Assembly (NCBI GenBank): GCA_002437245.1
Contig: DJOQ01000034.1
Span: forward strand, 17,362-81,361
Source of the DNA: Ruminococcaceae bacterium UBA6434
GTDB taxonomy: Bacteria; Bacillota; Clostridia; Oscillospirales; Acutalibacteraceae
Direction of reading: 5' to 3'
Length of the DNA stretch: 64,000 nucleotides
The notes under the pieces are model-generated. The model did not search any database and was not told the origin of the DNA. It saw only the letters and a program-made list of their open reading frames with translations. Both the position numbers and the translations under genes were made by a program. This document shows, one piece after another, positions 8,360 to 16,012 of the stretch. How positions within the stretch are numbered: the first letter of the stretch is position 1; the number at the start of each line of letters is the position of its first letter.

Positions 8360-9304
8360 TTATTTAAACATTTTTATTCGCAAAAACAAAATTGCGACAA
8401 TTACGCTTAAAAGCACGGCAATTCCGATTATAATAAGGAACCCTAAGGGACTTCCGGCAAACGGCATACCGGCGGCGTTGACGTTCATACCGTACGCGCT
8501 GAATATCATTGTCGGAACGGAGAGGATAATAGTTACTATCGCGAGCACTTTCATTACTATGTTCAGATTGTTTGATATTACCGACGCAAAAGCGTCCATG
8601 GTTCCGCTCAAAATTCCGCTGTATATATTAGCCATTTCAATAGCCTGCTTGTTTTCTACAATAGCGTCGTCAAGCAGCTCGGAATCTTCGGGGTATTTCT
8701 TTATTGTCTCCGTCCTCAAAAGTTTTTCGAGCACTATTTCGTTTGAACGCAGAGCGGTGGAAAAATAAACAAGGCTTTTTTCGAGCTTCAAAAGCTCAAT
8801 CAGCTCCCGATTTTGCGTGGAACGGTGAAGCTGCGCTTCAACCTCTTCGCTTCGGCGGTCTATATTATGCAGATATTGCAGATAAAGCGTTGCAATGTTG
8901 TAAAGAAGCTGCAGTACAAAGCGCGATTTCATTCCCGTGTTGAAGCCTCTTACTCTTTTGTCGATAAAGGAGCTTAAAACCGGAGTGCTTTCGCTGCAAA
9001 CCGTTATTATGGCTCCGTTTACGATTATAACGGACATCGGTATGGTGCTGTAGAGCTCTCTGTCGCTCTGCTCCTCGACCGTGGGTATATTCACGAGTAC
9101 CATTGTATAGCCTTCGTCCGCGTCAATTCGCGAACGCTCGTCAACGTCGAGTGCGGCTTTTATAATATCAGTGTCAAGAGAATACTCGTCCGATACGGCT
9201 TTGATTTCGTCTTCGTCGGGCGCAATCATTGATATCCAACAGCCGTTTTGTGGTTTGTCGAGCCTTTTCAGAGTTTCGTTTTCGGTAAGGTAGTAGCGAA
9301 CCAT
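8360..9304 (-). CDS. corA: CorA-type magnesium/divalent cation channel
   Basis: A 314-residue membrane protein that forms a pentameric channel for Mg2+ (or Co2+/Ni2+). The large N-terminal cytosolic domain (1-250) ends in the long helix; two C-terminal membrane segments follow, with the selectivity signature YGMNV after the first (about residue 275) and a basic tail IKMFK. The length is typical. AGGGACTG precedes the ATG. It is divergent from the DUF3892 gene and upstream of spoVT on the same strand, separated from it by the SD hairpin. I looked for a Mg2+ riboswitch or M-box in the short leader and saw none. Confidence 0.93.
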   Translation of the reverse strand: MVRYYLTENETLKRLDKPQNGCWISMIAPDEDEIKAVSDEYSLDTDIIKAALDVDERSRIDADEGYTMVLVNIPTVEEQSDRELYSTIPMSVIIVNGAIITVCSESTPVLSSFIDKRVRGFNTGMKSRFVLQLLYNIATLYLQYLHNIDRRSEEVEAQLHRSTQNRELIELLKLEKSLVYFSTALRSNEIVLEKLLRTETIKKYPEDSELLDDAIVENKQAIEMANIYSGILSGTMDAFASVISNNLNIVMKVLAIVTIILSVPTMIFSAYGMNVNAAGMPFAGSPLGFLIIIGIAVLLSVIVAILFLRIKMFK

Positions 9305-9490
9305 ATTTCATCAGTCCCTAAAATAAAAGCAGAATTTTTATCTTTATAATTTTAATATAACCCCTATGGTTTTGTCAAATCAAAAACATCATCACAAAGT
9401 TAGTTTATGCCTTTTTTAGCGGTGCTTTCCGCATATATTTTGCGGCTTTAAACGCAAAATAATAAAACAAAAAGAAAGGACGATGTAATT

Positions 9491-9787
9491 ATGAAACACA
9501 AAACAGAGCAGTATTCTCCGGCTGAAAATACTCTTGATAAAATACCCGTTACAAAACCCGATGCAAAATCGGTTACGGGACTTGTTAAATCGGGTGGCAG
9601 AGTAACGGGCTACAGATTGTCGGATAATTCTATAGTTGACAGAGAAATGGCTGTTTCTCTCGCGCAGAAGGGCGAAATTTCAGGCGTCGGCATAGCGCAC
9701 AGAGGCGAGACGCGATATTTGAAATCGATACCCGACGGCAGCGAAAGCAATAATCTCAGCAATTTGCCGACGATTTCCGATAACTGA
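9491..9787 (+). CDS. DUF3892-like small protein of unknown function
   Basis: A 98-residue soluble protein without signal peptide or membrane segment. The core RVTGYRLSDNSIVDREMAV, GEISGVGIAHRGET and ending SNNLSNLPTI match what I know of the DUF3892 family, small Firmicutes proteins of unknown role. The N-terminal 35 residues are polar and probably unstructured. AAAGGA lies 11 bases before the ATG. It is monocistronic, bounded by a terminator at 9802 and divergent from corA. Function cannot be inferred from context. Confidence 0.7.
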   Translation: MKHKTEQYSPAENTLDKIPVTKPDAKSVTGLVKSGGRVTGYRLSDNSIVDREMAVSLAQKGEISGVGIAHRGETRYLKSIPDGSESNNLSNLPTISDN

Positions 9788-9801
9788 TTTGCTTATCTCC
9801 G

Positions 9802-9837
9802 AATTCCTGCCGAGGGACTGCTTCGGCGGGAATTTTT
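9802..9837 (+). terminator. Terminator of the DUF3892 gene
   Basis: AATTCCTGCCGA (9802-9813) pairs with TCGGCGGGAATT (9823-9834), one G-U pair, loop of nine bases, then a run of T to 9837. Confidence 0.85.
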
Positions 9838-9933
9838 GCGTTGCGCTTTGCGAAATTCCGACAGCAGAATAGCGTGCGGACGTCCGTCATATATTTTAAA
9901 GTAACCCATACAGCGTAAATATGTCTTAAACGG

Positions 9934-10027
9934 TTGACAACAAAAGTGCGGCTGTGCTAACATATTACAGTAAAAATCAGAAAACGACAAACGAACACGT
10001 ATAATGTCAAAGTTAGTCAAAACTAAC
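9934..10027 (+). promoter_or_regulatory. feo operon promoter region with palindromic operator
   Basis: Two candidate promoter elements are visible: TTGACA at 9934-9939 with TAACAT 18 bases on, and a perfect TATAAT at 10000-10005 without a good -35. A perfect dyad GTTAGT-CAAA-ACTAAC occupies 10012-10027, about where transcription from TATAAT would start and just before the feoA ribosome binding site. TTAG...CTAA half-sites recall DtxR/IdeR-type metalloregulator boxes; an iron-responsive repressor site is inferred. Confidence 0.6.
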
Positions 10028-10045
10028 ACATTGCGGAGGAATAAG

Positions 10046-10270
10046 ATGACTCTTGATATGCTGAAAAACGGTGAAACGGCTGTAATTAAAACGGTAGGCG
10101 GAGAGGGCGCACTCAGACTGCGCTTCCTTGATATGGGGCTTATTCCGCGTACGGCTGTAACTCTTCAAAAGACCGCGCCCATGGGCGACCCGATAGAAAT
10201 AAGGGTCAGAGGATATGAATTGACGCTCAGAAAAGCCGACGCGAAACTTATAGAAGTAGAAAAGGCGTAA
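10046..10270 (+). CDS. feoA: Ferrous iron transport protein FeoA
   Basis: A 74-residue cytosolic SH3-like protein that works with FeoB. Signatures are the LRLRFLDMGLIPRTAV turn and the DPIEIRVRGYELTLRKADA strand typical of FeoA. An open frame reaches back to 10004, but the ATG at 10046 has GCGGAGGA seven bases upstream, and the longer version would overlap the operator. FeoB starts 34 bases downstream in the same operon. Expression is probably iron-repressed through the palindrome just upstream (inference). Confidence 0.95.
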   Translation: MTLDMLKNGETAVIKTVGGEGALRLRFLDMGLIPRTAVTLQKTAPMGDPIEIRVRGYELTLRKADAKLIEVEKA

Positions 10271-10304
10271 TACGGTTAAAATTCGGAAAGGTAAAGGATA
10301 GTAA

Positions 10305-12311
10305 ATGATATTTGCACTTGCAGGGAATCAAAACTGCGGTAAAACAACACTTTTTAATGCGTTGACAGGCTCAAATCAGCACGTCGGAAATTTTCCCGGC
10401 GTTACGGTTGACCAAAAAATGGGAAGCATAAAGGGGGCAAAAAATTGCTCCGTTGTCGATCTTCCCGGTATTTATTCGATAAGGCCGTATACACAAGAGG
10501 AGATAGTTTCGCGTGACTTTATACTTGACGGCAAGCCCGACGGAATAATTAACATAGTCGACGCCACAAATATTGAGCGCAATCTCTATTTGACCTTGCA
10601 GCTTTTGGAGCTTAACCTGCCCATGGTGCTGGCACTCAATATGATGGACGAAGTCAGGGCAAACGGCGGAACGGTCGATGTCAAAAAACTCAGCGAGAGC
10701 CTCGGCATACCGGTAATTCCGATAAGCGCCGCAAAAAACGAGGGCGTTTCGGAGCTTTCGGATAAAATGGTATACGTCGCAAAAAATCGGGTCTTGCCGA
10801 AAAGAATAGATTTTTGCTCCGATGGCCCCGTGCACCGCTGTATTCACGCAGTAGCCCACGTAATAGAGGACCATGCGCGAAGCATATCGGTTCCTCCGAG
10901 GTTTTGTGCCACAAAGCTTATAGAGGGCGACGAATATTTTGCCGATAAACTCGGTCTTGATAAAAACGAACGCGAGCTTATTGAGCACAGCGTTGTGGAA
11001 ATGGAGCATGATACCGGTCTTGACCGCAATGCGGCGCTTGCCGATATGCGCTATACGTTTATTGAGAAAGCGGTTGCGGGTTCGGTGGTTAAGTGCCATG
11101 AGAGCCGCGAACATAAACGAAGCGTAAAAATAGATAAGATTCTTACGGGAAAATATACGGCTCTGCCGGTGTTTTTCGGCGTAATGTTCCTTGTGTTCTG
11201 GCTCACCTTTAATGTTATAGGTTCGCGCCTTTCCGACCTGCTGTCGCTCGGTATAGACGCGCTTACGGACCTATGCGACAGAGGACTTACCGCATACGGA
11301 ATAAATCCGATAGTTCACAGCCTTATTATCGACGGTATATTTGCCGGAGTGGGAAGCGTTTTGAGCTTTTTGCCGATAATAGTTACACTGTTCTTCTTCC
11401 TGTCAATACTTGAGGATACAGGATATATGGCGCGCGTTGCTTTCGTTATGGATAAGCTTCTCAGAAAAATAGGACTTTCGGGCAGAAGCTTTGTCCCCAT
11501 GCTCATAGGCTTCGGTTGCTCCGTGCCTGCGATAATGGCAACGAGAACGCTCTCCTCGGACCGCGACCGCAAAATGACTATCCTTTTAACTCCGTATATG
11601 AGCTGTTCAGCAAAAATACCGATATATGCCGTGTTTACGGCGGCGTTCTTTACGAAATACCGCGCGCTTGTTATGATAGGGCTTTATGCCACGGGTATAC
11701 TTCTCGGCATAATTGTTGCGCTGATATTAAAAAGAACCGCTTTCCGCGGCGAACCCGTACCGTTTGTAATGGAGCTTCCCAATTACCGTATGCCATCGCC
11801 GAAAAGCGTCTTTCTGCTGCTTTGGGAAAAAGCGCGCGATTTTCTGCAAAGGGCATTTACCGTAATTTTCCTTGCGACAATTATAATCTGGTTTTTGCAG
11901 TCGTTTGATACAAGGCTCAATGTTGTGGACGACAGTGCGAACAGCCTGCTCGCTATGATAGGCAAATTTATAGCACCGATATTTAAACCTCTCGGTTTCG
12001 GTGATTGGCGCGCCGTAACGGCGCTTATATCGGGCTTTACCGCAAAAGAAGCCGTTGTAAGTACGCTGTCGGTTCTTATGAATACGGGTACGGCGCAGCT
12101 CGGAACGGTTCTTCCGAGCCTGTTTACGGGGCTTTCGGCTGTCAGCTTTCTTGTGTTTACCCTTTTGTATACACCGTGCGTTGCGGCTGTTGCCACCATC
12201 AAAAAAGAGCTCGGTTCGCGCATTAAAACCGTGGGCGTCGTATTTATGCAGTGCGCCGTCGCCTACATAGCGTCGTTTATTGTTTACAATGTGGGAGGCC
12301 TTTTCGTATGA
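10305..12311 (+). CDS. feoB: Ferrous iron transporter FeoB
   Basis: A 668-residue membrane Fe2+ transporter with an N-terminal GTPase. G1 is GNQNCGKTT (residues 7-15; a Cys replaces the usual Ser before GKT, so possibly a NTPase with relaxed specificity), the switch is FPGVTVDQ, G3 is DLPGIYS and G4 is NMMDE. A helical GDI-like spacer follows to about 270, then two Gate domains with conserved Cys in the membrane part (GFGCSVPAIMATRTL, TPYMSCSAKIPIY). The last codons overlap the next gene (ATGA). Length is typical of clostridial FeoB. Confidence 0.97.
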   Translation: MIFALAGNQNCGKTTLFNALTGSNQHVGNFPGVTVDQKMGSIKGAKNCSVVDLPGIYSIRPYTQEEIVSRDFILDGKPDGIINIVDATNIERNLYLTLQLLELNLPMVLALNMMDEVRANGGTVDVKKLSESLGIPVIPISAAKNEGVSELSDKMVYVAKNRVLPKRIDFCSDGPVHRCIHAVAHVIEDHARSISVPPRFCATKLIEGDEYFADKLGLDKNERELIEHSVVEMEHDTGLDRNAALADMRYTFIEKAVAGSVVKCHESREHKRSVKIDKILTGKYTALPVFFGVMFLVFWLTFNVIGSRLSDLLSLGIDALTDLCDRGLTAYGINPIVHSLIIDGIFAGVGSVLSFLPIIVTLFFFLSILEDTGYMARVAFVMDKLLRKIGLSGRSFVPMLIGFGCSVPAIMATRTLSSDRDRKMTILLTPYMSCSAKIPIYAVFTAAFFTKYRALVMIGLYATGILLGIIVALILKRTAFRGEPVPFVMELPNYRMPSPKSVFLLLWEKARDFLQRAFTVIFLATIIIWFLQSFDTRLNVVDDSANSLLAMIGKFIAPIFKPLGFGDWRAVTALISGFTAKEAVVSTLSVLMNTGTAQLGTVLPSLFTGLSAVSFLVFTLLYTPCVAAVATIKKELGSRIKTVGVVFMQCAVAYIASFIVYNVGGLFV

Positions 12312-12463
12312 ATACCGCAGATATTGTGATTATCTGCATTTTGCTGGCGGCAGTTGCGGCGGCAACGATTTATATAGTCAGACGCCGCAAAAAGGGCAAA
12401 TGTATTGGCTGCTCGGGTAATTGCGCTTCTTGTGCCGTGTCGTCAAAAAATAAAAATCGCTGA
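12308..12463 (+). CDS. FeoB-associated Cys-rich membrane protein
   Basis: A 51-residue protein whose ATG overlaps the feoB stop by four bases. One membrane segment (residues 5-23) is followed by a basic stretch RRRKKGK and a Cys-rich tail with CIGCSGNCASC. This layout is that of the small FeoB-associated Cys-rich proteins (a FeoC substitute in Firmicutes), thought to assist FeoB at the membrane. Metal or iron-sulfur binding by the tail is plausible but unproven. It ends the operon before a terminator at 12495. Confidence 0.85.
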   Translation: MNTADIVIICILLAAVAAATIYIVRRRKKGKCIGCSGNCASCAVSSKNKNR

Positions 12464-12494
12464 ATTAAAATTTTAAAAATCGGTATGATAAAAA

Positions 12495-12530
12495 GGGTCC
12501 GTAAAACGAAAGCTTTTACAGACCCTTTTT
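12495..12530 (+). terminator. Terminator of the feo operon
   Basis: GGGTCCGTAAAA (12495-12506) pairs with TTTTACAGACCC (12514-12525), one C-A mismatch, loop CGAAAGC, then TTTTT. The same stem design recurs at 21202. Confidence 0.9.
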
Positions 12531-12551
12531 GCGAACTATAAAACCGTGAGC

Positions 12552-12710
12552 TTACTTTTTCTCGTAGCTTTTGCAGAAATGCGGATCCTGAATCTGCTGA
12601 TTTGTGCATGAGCAATCATGAGTTACCTCAATAACGCTCTTGTCGCAGCCGCAGCCGGCAGTGTTGTGTACACACTCGCATACGTCGCATTTTACGCCTT
12701 TGTTTTCCAT
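12552..12710 (-). CDS. DUF1540-type small Cys-rich protein
   Basis: A 52-residue protein found by reading the minus strand. It begins MENKGVKCDVCECVHN and contains eight cysteines spaced as C-x2-C-x-C ... C-x-C ... C-x-C ... C (GCGCDKS, HDCSCTNQ, HFCKSY), the pattern of DUF1540 metal-binding-like modules. GGGAGGTGA, six bases before the ATG, is among the strongest ribosome binding sites in the window. It lies after pdaB on the same strand (137-base gap) and converges with the feo terminator. DUF1540 proteins are common in spore formers; the function is not established. Confidence 0.85.
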   Translation of the reverse strand: MENKGVKCDVCECVHNTAGCGCDKSVIEVTHDCSCTNQQIQDPHFCKSYEKK

Positions 12711-12847
12711 AATGTCACCTCCCGTAAGATGATATTATATTTTGCGCAAATATAAATTCTTTATACGGCAAAGTGACAGGCAAAATCGAATTTTTCGGAT
12801 AAAATTTCCAAACGATCTTTTTAAATAAAGTTCATATGAAAGAGCGT

Positions 12848-13630
12848 TCAATTCGCGGCGGCATTTTTGATTTGTTTGCCGGCGGAATCTATTTTGTAAT
12901 CGCTGTCGTATATAAGCTCGCTCACCGTAACAAACGAATAGCCCTTTTTCTCAAGCTCTGTGAGAATTCGGTCGAGTGCGTCGGGTGTGTTTTTTATATC
13001 GTTGTGAAAGAGTATAATTGAACCGCACTCGGTCTTTTCCGTTACGCGCTTTACTATTTCGTCGGTGTCGAGCCCTTTCCAGTCAAGCGAATCGACGGAC
13101 CATTGTATTGTTTTCATATCCAGCTTTGTTGCGGCATTTATGGTGTCGTCGGAATAATCGCCCGACGGAGCACGCAAAAGAACGGGTGAAACGCCTATGG
13201 CTTTTTTTATTGATTCATTGCAAAGTGTTATATCGTTTATCGTTTCATCTTTCGAAAGACGCGAATACATCTTGTGCGACGCAGAGTGGTTCCCTATCTC
13301 GTGCCCGGCGGCATAAAATGCCTTTACGCTGTCGGGGTATTTTTCCGCCCATTCCCCGACGACGAAAAATGTAGCCTTGGCGTTATGGCTTTTTAAAATT
13401 TCTATGAGCCTTTCCGTGTCGTCGGCACCCCATGCCGCGTCAAATGTGACGGCTACCCTTTTTTCGTCTGTTTCAACGCAGTAAATCGGTACAAGCTTTC
13501 CGTCTGCTGTTGCCGCGGCGGCTTTAAGATTGTTTTTTCTGCCGTAAACCCCGAATGCGGTGAGAAGTAAAGACAAAACGACGGCGGTTAGTGCGGTAAG
13601 GCTTCTCTTAGTCAAAATTATATATTTCAA
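12848..13630 (-). CDS. pdaB: Sporulation polysaccharide deacetylase, PdaB type
   Basis: A 260-residue NodB-fold deacetylase with an N-terminal membrane anchor (residues 10-29). Motif 1 is TFDAAWG (D64; the Ala replacement of the second Asp is typical of PdaB rather than of generic chitin deacetylases), motif 2 NHSASH (H115, H119), motif 3 RAPSGDYS (R153), motif 4 VDSLDW and motif 5 ILFHN. In Bacillus PdaB acts at the outer forespore face and is needed to retain late spore integrity. The start is TTG at 13630 with AAAGGGGG six bases before it; no in-frame ATG fits. That ribosome binding site lies inside a hairpin. Confidence 0.9.
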   Translation of the reverse strand: MKYIILTKRSLTALTAVVLSLLLTAFGVYGRKNNLKAAAATADGKLVPIYCVETDEKRVAVTFDAAWGADDTERLIEILKSHNAKATFFVVGEWAEKYPDSVKAFYAAGHEIGNHSASHKMYSRLSKDETINDITLCNESIKKAIGVSPVLLRAPSGDYSDDTINAATKLDMKTIQWSVDSLDWKGLDTDEIVKRVTEKTECGSIILFHNDIKNTPDALDRILTELEKKGYSFVTVSELIYDSDYKIDSAGKQIKNAAAN

Positions 13631-13636
13631 AAAATA

Positions 13637-13665
13637 CCCCCTTTCATACTAAGTGTATGAAGGGG
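13637..13665 (-). terminator. Hairpin plus U-run overlapping the pdaB ribosome binding site
   Basis: In minus-strand RNA CCCCCUUCAUAC (13665-13654) pairs with GUAUGAAAGGGGG (13649-13637), 12 pairs with one bulged A, loop ACUUA. It is followed by UAUUUUUUG. This has the form of an intrinsic terminator for the upstream zinc-ribbon gene, yet its right arm is the pdaB SD and its U-run runs into the TTG start. Confidence 0.7.
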
Positions 13666-13681
13666 GTAAAGCTTTAAGACT

Positions 13682-14467
13682 TTATTCGGCTATCGGTTCG
13701 CTCTCTTTTTCACGAAGCTCGCGAAGTTCTTTTTCTATGGATTCCTCCATTGACGGCTCGGTAGCTTTTCTGTTTTTGAATTTCTTTGATACCGCAATGT
13801 TGATTATAACATTTGCGAGGAACAATGCTATTCCCACCGCAAAGAACGGGGAGACGGAACCTGTAACTATGTTGACGCTTGTTTCGCCCGAGGCATTTAA
13901 AAAGGCGTAAACGAAGTATGCCGAAAGTCCCCAAAAAACGGTGCTTAAGGCATTTAATACCGTGTCGGCTTTGCTGCTTAGCGACATCGACGCTATCAGC
14001 ACTACAAAGAAATTCACAACTCCGAGTGCGACAGCCAAAAATGCAAATCCCACGCCGAGGAACATTTTTATAAAAACACCGCCGAGCGCTTCGCCGTGTA
14101 TCAGCGAAAGCGACGCTTTTATATCAAATTTGGTCATATAGTTAAGTATAAATGTAAGGAACGAAACGCTCTCGGTCTTTTCGTAAAACGGGAAGTCGAG
14201 AGTGATTTTTGCAAGCGGCACAACGAGAGCCACAAGCGGCAAAAGCGTAAAAACAAGGCGTATTATCATAAGAGGGGAGCCTACCGTGCCGTATTTGAAG
14301 TTGCTCACTTTATAGTGCAGTTTTGCAAAAGCCGTCTCGGCTGTGTCGGCGTCTTTTTCAAGCCTCTCCTCCCATTTGTAGTTGGGAATATTGACTCCGC
14401 AGTGTTTACATTCGGCGCGGAAGTTGTACCAATGAAGCCTTGCTCCGCATTTAGGGCATTTTGCCAT
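13682..14467 (-). CDS. Zinc-ribbon membrane protein of unknown function
   Basis: I do not recognise a named family. The 261-residue product opens with a zinc ribbon (C4-x2-C7 ... C20-x2-C23) in MAKCPKCGARLHWYNFRAEC, then about four to five hydrophobic segments (near residues 70-95, 110-125, 140-175, 185-205 and 215-235) and a charged C-terminal tail rich in Glu/Lys. The ATG at 14467 has GAGGATTGA upstream; a TTG three codons earlier is possible. It lies 21 bases after the arabinofuranosidase gene on the same strand and before pdaB. Membrane location is predicted; function is unknown. Confidence 0.75.
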   Translation of the reverse strand: MAKCPKCGARLHWYNFRAECKHCGVNIPNYKWEERLEKDADTAETAFAKLHYKVSNFKYGTVGSPLMIIRLVFTLLPLVALVVPLAKITLDFPFYEKTESVSFLTFILNYMTKFDIKASLSLIHGEALGGVFIKMFLGVGFAFLAVALGVVNFFVVLIASMSLSSKADTVLNALSTVFWGLSAYFVYAFLNASGETSVNIVTGSVSPFFAVGIALFLANVIINIAVSKKFKNRKATEPSMEESIEKELRELREKESEPIAE

Positions 14468-14488
14468 AATTCTCAATCCTCTTTATTA

Positions 14489-15994
14489 TTATTTGTTTTT
14501 TGTTTTTATAAGCCTTATTACATTCCATGAAAACGGCTTTAAAACAGCGTGTGCCGTTTTGCCGTCAACCGTTGGAATTTCTCCGTTTACCGGATAAACG
14601 TTTATTTTGTCAAATCCGTTGACCGCGTTTTTGTCAAAGCCGTACATCTCAATATGCTCTTTGCCAGAGAAGCTTTCGAGGTCCAAAAGATTTATGCACA
14701 TATCGCAGCTTTCTTCCGGGTCTCTGTTTACCGCGAATACGGTAAGCGTGTTGCCGTCATCGCTTAAAACCGCAACGGAGTCTACATCGGGAACATCCGT
14801 AAACTCTTTTGTATCGTGCTTGCCGCAGACTGTGTTTGAGAGTAAAACGGTTCCTCTGCCGTAATTCGACGCATGCATAAACGGGTAGAAGATGGTTTGC
14901 TCAAAAACTCCGCCGCCGTTTTCGGTCATAATCGGAGCTATGACGTTTACAAGCTGTGCAAGGCACGCAACCTTAACTCTGTCGGCGTGCTTTAACAGAG
15001 TTATCAGCATAAGTCCGACCAAAAGCGCGTCCTCAAACGTGTATACGTCCTCGAGCTGGTGCGGAGCGGTGCTCCATTTTTCAACCTCGTCGCCGTTTGA
15101 ATGGAACCATACGTTCCACTCGTCAAACGAGAGATTAACGGTGTGATTTGAGTGTTTTCTGCCCTTTACGGAATCGCAAATGCAAACTACGGTCTTTATA
15201 AATTCATCCATAGCCATGCTCTTTGCGAGGAAGCTCTGCGTGTCGCCGAGCTTGTTGTCGTAATATTGATGGAGCGATATGTAGTCCACGCTGTCGTAGG
15301 CTATGTCAAGGCAGGTGTCCTCCCACTTGCCGAAGGTTTTCATATGGTCGTTGGAGCTGCCGCAAATTACGGTTTCGATTGAATCGTCCGTAAGCTTCAT
15401 AGCCTTTGACGTCTGATCCGCCAAAAAGGCGTATTCTTTCGCTTCTTTGTGACCGAGCTGCCAGCCGCCGTCCATCTCGTTGCCGAGACACCACAGCTTT
15501 ATGCCGTAGGGCTTTTCCGCACCGTTTTTGCGGCGCATATCGCTGTAATAGGTGCCGCCGGGGTGATTGCAGTATTCAACAAGATTTCTTGCGTCCTCGG
15601 CTCCGCGAAGCCCGAGATTTACAGCCATCATACAAGACGTGTCGGCCTTTTTGCACCACTTCATAAATTCGTCCGTGCCGAAGAGATTGGGCTCCGTAAC
15701 GCCCCAGGCGAGTTCAAGCCTTTTCGGTCTTTCGCTCACGGGTCCTACGCCGTCCTCCCACCTGTAACCGGAAACAAAATTTCCGCCGGGGTAGCGCACT
15801 ATCGGTACGCGAAGCTTTTTAACTTCGTCGATAACGTCTTTTCTGAATCCGTCTTCGTCGGCGCAGGGGTGACCGGGTTCATATATTCCGCCGTATACGG
15901 CTCTGCCGAGGTGTTCTATAAAAGAACCGAAGATTCTGTCGTCAACCTTGCCTACTTTAAATTCGCCGGCAAGTGATAATTCGGCTTTTTTCAT
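14489..15994 (-). CDS. abfA: Alpha-N-arabinofuranosidase, GH51
   Basis: A 501-residue intracellular-type enzyme that releases terminal alpha-L-arabinofuranose from arabinoxylan or arabinan oligosaccharides. The GH51 (clan A) acid/base Glu is in CLGNEMDG (E173) and the nucleophile in SFDEWNVW (E292); the N-terminal IFGSFIEHLGRAVYGGIYEP and RYPGGNFVSGYRWEDG are family hallmarks. There is no signal peptide. The TIM barrel covers about 1-370, then a beta-sandwich. AGGAGA lies before the ATG. No sugar transporter or other hemicellulase is nearby. It suggests a plant-polysaccharide diet. Confidence 0.95.
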   Translation of the reverse strand: MKKAELSLAGEFKVGKVDDRIFGSFIEHLGRAVYGGIYEPGHPCADEDGFRKDVIDEVKKLRVPIVRYPGGNFVSGYRWEDGVGPVSERPKRLELAWGVTEPNLFGTDEFMKWCKKADTSCMMAVNLGLRGAEDARNLVEYCNHPGGTYYSDMRRKNGAEKPYGIKLWCLGNEMDGGWQLGHKEAKEYAFLADQTSKAMKLTDDSIETVICGSSNDHMKTFGKWEDTCLDIAYDSVDYISLHQYYDNKLGDTQSFLAKSMAMDEFIKTVVCICDSVKGRKHSNHTVNLSFDEWNVWFHSNGDEVEKWSTAPHQLEDVYTFEDALLVGLMLITLLKHADRVKVACLAQLVNVIAPIMTENGGGVFEQTIFYPFMHASNYGRGTVLLSNTVCGKHDTKEFTDVPDVDSVAVLSDDGNTLTVFAVNRDPEESCDMCINLLDLESFSGKEHIEMYGFDKNAVNGFDKINVYPVNGEIPTVDGKTAHAVLKPFSWNVIRLIKTKNK

Positions 15995-16012
15995 TTTATG
16001 TCTCCTGAAAAG

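Noticed and set aside
9305..9490. Possible Mg2+ riboswitch before corA
   Set aside because: The minus-strand leader is short and AT-rich; I could not find M-box or ykkC-like helices.
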